Source of the DNA: Cryptomeria japonica
Taxonomy: Eukaryota > Streptophyta > Pinopsida > Cupressales > Cupressaceae
Length of the DNA stretch: 64,000 nt
Direction: 5' to 3'
NCBI RefSeq assembly: GCF_030272615.1
Contig: NC_081407.1
Span: 103,895,897 to 103,959,896 of the forward strand
In this document: positions 57,101 through 64,000 of the stretch, in pieces
Layout of the letters: the number at the start of each line of letters is the position of its first letter
Position numbering within the stretch: position 1 is the first letter of the stretch
Notes under the pieces: model-generated
Databases searched by the model: none
What the model was told of the DNA's origin: nothing
Seen by the model: the letters and a program-made list of their open reading frames with translations, nothing else
Made by a program: the position numbers and the translations under genes

Positions 57101-58106
57101 CCTAGCAGATCCCAACATCTACTTCAATGCTTCAAATGGCAATATGATTATATTGGTCCTTTACGTGGATGATCTTTTGATAACAAGAGAGGATAATCTC
57201 ATTGAGAAATGTAAGCAAGATCTGGCAGCAGACTTTGATATGAAGGATCTAGGGCTTCTACATTATTTTCTGGGATTAGAAGTATGACAGAAGAAAAACT
57301 ACATATTCCTAAATCAAGGAAAGTACACCACAGATATTCTAACTAGATTTGGGATGATGGAGTGTAAGCCATTAGCTACACCAATGGAAACTAATTTGCA
57401 CAAGCTGAAAATTGAGGCAAAAGATTCAGAACCTACAGATCCCACACTCTACAGACAAATCGTCGGTTCACTCCTGTATTTGGTAAATACTCGTCCTGAT
57501 ATCTGCTATGCTACAAATGTATTAAGTCACTTCATGTGTGAACCTAAGAAGATAAATCTAATGGCTACTAAACACATTCTAAGATATTTACGAGGCACAA
57601 TCAGACTTGGCTTAAAGTATGAAAATGTTGAGATTCAACTTGAAGGATATTTTGATTCTGATTGGGCCGAAAGTACCACTGACCGTAAAAGTACTATAGG
57701 GTGTTGCTTCAGTCTTGGTTCTGCTATGATATCTTGGTTCAACAGAAAACATTCAGCAGTTGCACAAAGCTCCACCGAAGCAGAATATATGGTAGCCTCC
57801 ATGGGAGCTCGTGAAGCGGTATGGCTAAGAAAGTTATTATTTGGATTATTTGGAAAAACTCTGAATTCAACAATAATTCACTGTGATAATCAGAGTTGTA
57901 TCAAGCTCTCAGTAAATCCATTTTTTCACAGTTGATCCAAACATATTGAGATCCCTTATCACTACATAAGAGATATGGTAGATCGAAACGTCATTAAACT
58001 AGTGTACATCATTACTGAAGAACAAAATGTTGATATCTTCACCAAGCCACTTGCAAGATTGAAGATAGAATACTTCAGAAGTAAACTTGGTATGACTAGA
58101 TTATAA
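54174..58106 (+). pseudogene. Copia-3 gag-pol, one frame with five in-frame stops
   Basis: ATG 54174 (MSSNMRVEDRLEGAS) opens a single 1311-codon frame that keeps register to TAA 58104-58106. Domains in order: gag (LTLKQQLLNIKM), zinc knuckle CYKCDKYGHTHSNC, protease WIVDSGASRHITG, integrase (WHKRLGHLRY...CKGCALGK, HSDLSGPM, RSDNGGEY, NGVAERKN), RT ([21 protein letters not shown]) and RNase H (EGYFDSDWAE, STEAEYMVA, DNQSCIKLS). Stops are at 54729 (TGA), 56409 (TAA), 57051 (TAG), 57285 (TGA) and 57933 (TGA). No frameshift is seen. Each stop is explained by one C-to-T or G-to-A change from the expected family residue (R, Q, W, W, R). Confidence 0.93.
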
Positions 58107-58507
58107 TTGAGATTATTAGGATGAAATTCCTACCATGTGTAATTTGTTCGTGAATAAATAAATAAAATGTATATTGCAATATTCTAACTGTGTTCAAGAA
58201 GATGACGATCTTCTTATGTTTAAGGTTACTATTTCAAGGTGACGATCTTGACAATAGTTGACCAAGTGTCAAGATTGACTACATTAAGTTGTTGTCCCGG
58301 ACTATGCCGGATATCTTGATCCTAAAGTATGTGATCATCTCATGATTGACTTCTTAAGTGATTGTCCCGAACTGAGCTAGATATCATGATATTGAGTTTA
58401 TTGTCATGACAAGACTATATTAAATGTTGTCCTGAATTGTGTCGGAAGTCATGACAGAATATGCTCCCAAGAAAATTACTTAGATCCACTCCTGCTAAGA
58501 GGGAGTG
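58107..58507 (+). repeat. 3' non-coding region of copia-3 with a three-fold repeated motif
   Basis: Variants of TTGTCCCGAACTG...GATATCATGAT occur near 58292, 58361 and 58430, about 70 bp apart. Stretches such as GTCATGAC and ATCTTGAC...GTCAAGAT can fold back. The region sits between the pol stop and the polypurine tract. Confidence 0.6.
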
Positions 58508-58801
58508 TTAAGATATAGCCCTCATGAATCTAACTAATGGTAAATCGGTTATTATTTGGAGAGTGATATATTAATAGAGCATACAGTTTGGAAATTAAAC
58601 ATAAACAAACTAATTGTTATGAACGGTTGCCTCTATAGGGACATGTCCATACGTGGCAACTGCCACGTATGGACATGTCCCTATGTAGGCAACCTTTCCT
58701 CTTGTATTTAAACCAGATTCAATGATGGAGACGATCAATAACTCACGACAATCAGTCTTCCAGAATCACTGTCATTATTCTTCGATCCATATTTCACAAC
58801 A
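58508..58801 (+). repeat. 3' LTR of copia-3
   Basis: Matches 53744-54039. The palindrome is present at 58626-58693, with some arm substitutions. Confidence 0.93.
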
Positions 58802-58806
58802 ATGAG

Positions 58807-59240
58807 AAGGAGACCAATTACCAATCTTGTTCACCTTCTTACAATTATTTAACCCATAGTTGGACTGGGTCTAAGATAGGAGCTCCAAAAGGCTTGATAA
58901 ATGTGAATCAAAAGGGGAGAGACACTCTTCAAAAGAGCATTTGGCCTTAATAGTTTCCTTAATTGAATCCCTAATCTTCTAGCAAAACCACATGATGAGA
59001 CTCTGGCACTCCTAGAAAATACAATACTTATGCTCTAACTAGATCTGCCAAAGAATGAAAATAGGACCACAATCCTAGGCAACCATAAGGAAAGAAGTTG
59101 ACATAGGAGGATGACCTAAGATTTTCCAAAACTCAAATAAAGAAGTGGCATGAATGGTACATAATTCCACATATTCCGCCATTACCTTCAAATGTCCAAG
59201 GAGAAGGGAAACTAAAAGAAAATATGAGCAACGTTTTTTT
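58807..59240 (-). pseudogene. LINE remnant, upstream half (linker and start of RNase H-like domain)
   Basis: The minus strand carries degraded frames such as IRDSIKETIKAKCSFEECLS followed by KIGNWSPSH...FKL, matching the W-x-P-P-x-x-G-x-x-K-L-N lead-in to RNase H-like domains of plant LINEs. Several stops are present. Copia-3 inserted just after this point. Confidence 0.45.
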
Positions 59241-59754
59241 TATGCCTCATAAAATATATTTGAAGTCACTATGAAATCCTCTCTCTATAGTATTATCTTG
59301 AGTGAGGCATTTATTCTAACACAATAACTAGACAAAGAGATTACACTTGGGCCAACTTTAAATTTATTCTTGTATTGCATGTAAATGACATAAATGAAAT
59401 TTGCATTAGATCTAACCTATGCAAACCAAATACAGGCAAACCTCAAAAAAATCAAACTATATTTTGACGTTGATGGATTGGATGTGGTTGCCCAAGATTC
59501 CAGCAACATGGCGGTAAAATCAAGATGATTTAAAAACTAAATGGATAGCATAATAGTTCAATAAATCCATATATGCAAATGGAGTGAGAGACCTCTAATT
59601 TATGGAATTTTCAAGAGGTAAATCAAAGGCTGAGATGTGCCAGTTGATGGATGGCTAGGATTGAATGAGGATTGGTGTTTGGAGAAAAAGATCTAGTCAC
59701 GTGACAAGTGTCACATGAGGGATCATTGTTATGTGAATGGATAGGATTTGGAGA
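59241..59754. other. No gene recognised
   Basis: AT-rich sequence with no convincing frame, repeat or element end. Confidence 0.5.
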
Positions 59755-61381
59755 TGTAATGTCCCCATTTTTTGCCATTTCTACATATGCAGTAGCTCTA
59801 ATTTTCATGGAGGGGGAGATTATCAATTTGGAATTTGGGTTTTGGCATTGAGTTCTAGGGATTGTTTTGCGTTTTTTATGCCTTTTGAGAGTAATTTAGT
59901 CATTTTGGTGCACTCCAAACATTTTGGAGGACTTTTCTATTTTTGGAAAGTGTTTATTTTTAGTAAGTCAAGTTCCCAATGAGCTCTTGACCATGTGGGC
60001 ACCTTTGGATTTCACTTTTGGACTAATTCTATATTTTTCATACTCTCAATTGGTTGTGCAAGAAATAATTAATAAATTAAATAATTAATTTTAATATGTT
60101 GAAAAGCAATATTAAAAGATGACTTAAATTAATTATTTATAAAGTGACTATAGTGCCGAAAATGTTAAATATTTAAAAAAAGTCACTTTTTGAAGCAATA
60201 GGGATTAATATTATTTGCAATATCATAAATTGCAACCCTTTATAATTTCAAACTTCTTTTTGGGCCCTTTCTTTAGTGTGCCCCCTTCTAGATCTTTTTA
60301 AGTCTATTTTTGCCTTTTCACATCCAAATTGTTGTTATATATCTATTTGGTGACCAGATCATATGTCTCAAACCTATGCATTTCACATAAGCCTTTGCTT
60401 CACCCCTTTTGGGTGGATTATGGTGCTAGGCACCATAGTCCATCCCAAAAGGGCCCAAATTTGAACTTGTTGGAGTGTTGGTTCCCTCCATTTGTGATTT
60501 GATCCCAATAAATTATATGACTGCTGGAAGCCAGCCTAAAAGTGAAAATACATTAAAAATCCCATATAAAGGCATCATCTCTAATTCATTTGAACGTCTT
60601 TCATAATCCACAAGTCTCATTCAAGTCCTAATTCCTTCATTCAAGAGAAAATATATGTACAAGGAACAACAAGCTACAACAAGTTGTCTCCAAGTATGTG
60701 TTCGTGATGGATTCTGCTATGATATATCATGTGCATCAACATTTGGAGGACTTAGCTAAAGAGAATTGCATCACCAATCAAAGGTATAATAATTTCATTT
60801 CAACACTTCAATTCAACATTTTCTAAACTTAGTCTTTGTGCTACCAAGGGTAAGATCTATTTTTCTAATCATCATTGTTGTAGTAGAGGTTAACACCTTA
60901 TTGAGGTTTGAATAAGTGGGAAAGCCCCTCTACAATCCAAAAACTTTCTCTCTCTCTTTTTGGTGTGTAGGTGACAAATCCAATGACTGAGTGTTGCAGA
61001 TTTAAAAAGTGCAGATATAGACACATAGTTTCAAATTAATAACAAGTGAAATACCTTGGACATTGTTTTATTATCAAAAGTGTCCAACACTTTTCTGTTC
61101 AAATTTTGAGAGGACAATCTAAAAAGCATCCTAATCTAGATTTTTCACACCTAAGTTGACAAAAACACCCTATAGATAGTGGTGCCTATCCACTATTTGA
61201 CACTTTCACGCCCAAATTGTAGATTTGGCTTCCTCTTTGTATCACAATTCCAGATCTGAGCTTCATTCTTGATTTATATTTTTGTATCTTCCTTTTATGT
61301 TGTTTCTTGTTAAAATCCCTAGTTCTTGCATCATTTATCATTATATCTTATCTAATCATATCAAAATCACAAAAAAAAGGA
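59755..61381 (+). mobile_element. LTR-like region of a decayed gypsy element
   Basis: It begins TGTAATGTCCCC, the same ten bases that begin the gypsy LTR (21363, minus strand) and the solo LTR at 33795. A TATAAAGG box is at 60565-60572. The right end and a target duplication were not found, so the LTR boundary toward 61.0-61.4 kb is uncertain. Confidence 0.5.
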
Positions 61382-61707
61382 GAATAATCAATCAAAGTGC
61401 CTAGCTTTCCCAAGGGGTTGGGCCTAATTGTTTATTCTCTAATGAATGTTAATGTGAATGGGTTTTATTCCTAGTTTGCACATTTAGAGTGGTGAACACC
61501 CCATTTTTACCCCATTATATTTTGGTGAGCCTGATGTAAACAAATGAATAATCAATCAAAGTGCCCATCTCTCCCAAGGATCTGAAGTTGGGCCTAATTG
61601 GTTATGTTTTAATGAATGTTGGTGTGAATGGGTTTGATTCCTAGTTTGCATGTTTAGACTAGTAAACACCTCATTTTTACTACATTTCATTTTGGTGAAT
61701 GTGACAT
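61382..61707 (+). repeat. 164-bp direct repeat, two copies
   Basis: GAATAATCAATCAAAGTGCC starts at 61382 and 61546. The copies differ at a moderate number of positions. Each ends in CATT.TATTTTGGTGA-like sequence, so the pair may be a duplicated leader of the gypsy remnant. Confidence 0.75.
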
Positions 61708-61948
61708 GTCTTACACTTGCATAATTTCTGATTTTTAGTTTCATATTGATTTTTTCATGCAATTTTCAAGTTACATCCATTTGTTTCTCAAACTCATTCA
61801 TTATATACTTGTATTGCTTAGTTACCACATAATTTCTTTATTTATTGCATATGTTATAGTTTAGAAAGCATATTATTTATTCCATTAGACATCGTAGACA
61901 AAAAAAGGACATTTTAAAATTTTCTCATGTTGCAAAAAAAAATTTGGG

Positions 61949-63165
61949 ATGTTGAACCATGATCCTGCTCACGAGGATATTGTATTGAAGGAGAATGATA
62001 CCATTGAGAATTCCCTTGATGACACTTTACCCAATGGCACATCTTTTAGAGATGAACTATATTTGATGAATCATACTTGTCCCTCTCCCAAAATTGATTG
62101 CACTCATGAGGATATTTTAGCAAGAGAAGGATATCACTAGCAATGTTTTCAATTCTCTCTCTCGTAAAGATGAAGCCTTAATGAATAAGGAGCCCAATTG
62201 ATCTCAAGCCAATGCTATTAATGTTTCTAGTCATGTGAAGCCTAAAATTGTTGTCCATTTTTTTCAAGATGTCCCTTAACCTCAAAACAAACCAGTGATT
62301 ATTATTAAAGGTGTTGAGAATCCAACTAGACCTCCCAACCATCTTTTAAGCTTCACAAAAAAACTCAGTCAAGGAAATGGGGTGAATCATCAAGTGTCAA
62401 AACAACTTAATTATTATACAATAGCTCATGCATATAAAACTCAAAAAACAAGCAAGATTCAAATGTTCAGATTCCTACTTTCCAACTTTTCTTCCTCCAC
62501 CCCCTTGTCTTTCACAACATGTGGGAAAGAGTATGATATTGTTGAGTAACTTCTCGCCACTCCAACTAAGATCTAGCTTTGTGATTTTATTCAAAATTCA
62601 CCTACATACCATGGGATGCTCCAAGAAGCATTATATAAGGTAGTTGTCTCACCTTTTTCTAGACTAGATGATATAGTGGCCTTTCTTGATTGTATGCATG
62701 AAACAAGGACATACATTGTGTTATGACAATATGAGTTATTTCCTTTGGAAGTTAAAAACCAATATGAAACCCTCATGATTAACGTGCTCATCAATGGTGA
62801 TGCAATAAGACATGCCCTAGTGGATAACGGGTCAAGACTTAATGTTTGTAGAATAAACTTGTTCCATGAGATCAAAGTGGATACCTCCCTCATTCAACTT
62901 AATTATATGTCTATTTGTGATAATTTTGATAATTAGTCATTGGGTACAATTACATTATCTATTAAATTAGGTCATGTGATCCTACCAATGCATATCCATG
63001 TCATTTCCTGATACCCCCACATACAATCTTCTTCTAGGTAGACTGTGGCTCCATGCTATGCAAGTGGTCCCTTCTATCCTTCATTTCTTACTCAAATTCA
63101 TTCACAACAAAAAGATGTACACACTTGAAGTTGATATAAAGTTACATAGTGTAGAAACATAGAAT
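61949..63165 (+). pseudogene. Tat/Ogre-like gypsy gag-protease remnant
   Basis: Short frames include MLNHDPAHEDIVLKENDT (61949) and NPTRPPNHLLSF (62320). The clearest part is 62742-63165: LEVKNQYETLMINVLINGDA, then HALVDNGSRLNVC (retropepsin-like, with Asn in place of the usual Ser or Gly), then ILPMHIHVIS, then NLLLGRLWLHAMQVVPS. That order (LVD.GS.LN...LLGR.WLHAM.AVPS) is typical of the protease region in plant Tat-type gypsy elements. Many stops and shifts are present. No RT is visible downstream. Confidence 0.6.
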
Positions 63166-64000
63166 TGATTAAATTGAAATATTTAATTAATTATCCTTTA
63201 ATTAATTTAATTAATCATATTATCCTATGATTACCCCTCAATTAATTAAATCATATTTAATTAATTACCTCCTTCCCATTTCTCCTAAAGTTTAATTTAT
63301 TTCAATAAATCAAACTCTGCCTTTGGCCAAATATTCTAATTTTATCCCCAATCAAACTTAGCCAAATTAATTCATAATTAATTGGGCTAATTCTGTATTT
63401 CCTAATCCTAATTAACTAAATTAATTTATAGTTAATTTGGCTAATTTAGTGATTCCTACAAACCCACATCTTAATCCCCTTATTAAACTAATTAACCCAA
63501 ATCCTAATTCATGTTAGTACTTATTCAAATTGAAAATACTACACACCTAGCTAAGTCATCTCACCCATCCACATCACCTTTGACCAAGGGGTGCTCACAC
63601 ATGTGTGAAAATTTCTCTTCCCCATAGAGCCACCCCACACTTTCCCCTTTTCGCATGTATGTCATAAACCCCCTTTTCCTAGTCCTTACTCCTTTCCACA
63701 AGTATTCCACTTGTCAACTTTTTAGGCTTCCCAAGGTTACTCACACATGTGTGAGCACACCTTTCCATTTTACCTAGGATAATTGGACTTCCCAAGGTTG
63801 CCCATACATGTATGAGCACATATTCCCCTTTTCCCTATTACAGTTGTTCTTCCCAAGGTTTCTCACACATGTGTGAGCACACTTACCCTTGCACCCTTCT
63901 TCCCCTTGTGACACTTGTCGCAAGGCTAGGCCTTCAGATATGGGACCACATTCCCTTTCAATTTGAGCCCTTCATCCCACTTTTGCTCTTAATCGTCTTT
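63166..64000. repeat. AT-rich tract followed by 61-bp repeats with a CTCACACATGTGTGAG palindrome
   Basis: 63180-63520 is rich in AATTAATTAA words. CTTCCCAAGG then starts units at 63727, 63788 and 63849, 61 bp apart. Each has a palindrome of the CTCACACATGTGTGAG type about 13 bp later (the second copy is altered to CCATACATGTATGAG). A fourth, unphased palindrome lies near 63590. No coding region is seen. Confidence 0.75.

Larger units (their letters stand above)
53744..58801 (+). mobile_element. Copia-3: complete Ty1/copia element (5,058 bp)
   Basis: LTRs 53744-54039 and 58508-58801 (296 and 294 bp; about 14 differences by eye) have ends TGTTAAGATATAG...TTTCACAACA. They are flanked by a perfect ATGAG duplication (53739-53743, 58802-58806). 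The primer site adjoins the 5' LTR, and a purine tract (CTAAGAGGGAG) precedes the 3' LTR. It has a single gag-pol frame and lies inside a LINE remnant. Confidence 0.95.

Noticed and set aside
59755-61372. Complete solo LTR with a GGAGA duplication
   Set aside because: GGAGA occurs on both sides (59750, 61377), but the right end runs into an A-tract and lacks a clean CA end, so the match may be chance.

Overview
This is a nuclear plant window, most likely from a gymnosperm (conifer). That is inferred from one plastid-type host gene whose introns are swollen to tens of kilobases by nested retrotransposons, with no other recognisable gene nearby. Nearly all long open frames belong to transposable elements.

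Host gene. Five short exons on the minus strand (32417-32091, 31618-31559, 31426-31329, 6141-6063, 5889-5796) join in phase with GT/AG borders. They encode the N-terminal ~219 residues of a ClpF-like protein (UVR motif followed by the start of a YccV-like domain). Intron 3 is about 25.2 kb. Intron 5 runs off the left edge of the window.

Elements in the introns. Intron 5 holds the 5' part of element A (1-4260, minus), which itself carries a solo copia LTR. Intron 3 holds a chromodomain Ty3/gypsy element (6625-21363, minus) split by element B (10983-18535, plus), then a solo LTR (22108-23053), then element C (23860-31137, plus).

A, B and C are the novel part. They form one family, with B and C 7.3-7.6 kb long. 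Their ends are TGTTGTG...GTCAACA and they make a 5-bp target duplication. Each has a 5'-terminal double hairpin, a private array of short repeats, and a leader intron ending just before the ATG. Each has one very long ORF (about 1065-1125 codons) with no reverse transcriptase. B, and less clearly C, ends in a TATA / polyA-signal / U5-like tail. No second LTR is seen. The best reading is a giant LTR carrying a gene in its U3, present here as solo copies. The repeat array in B is striking: 13 copies of a 33-bp dyad spaced 165-167 or 176-177 bp apart.

Upstream of the host gene (33-50 kb) lie a hAT-type MITE and a four-deep nest: a solo LTR (33795-48431) split by copia-1 (34424-48222), split by copia-2 (38561-46475), whose left LTR is split by another solo LTR (39427-40639). 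A candidate host promoter and first exon lies near 50 kb on the minus strand.

The right end (50-64 kb) holds a poly-A-tailed unknown ORF, a LINE RNase H remnant split by copia-3 (53744-58801), and a decayed Tat-like gypsy remnant with short tandem repeats. Copia-3 is nearly intact and is broken only by in-frame stop codons.
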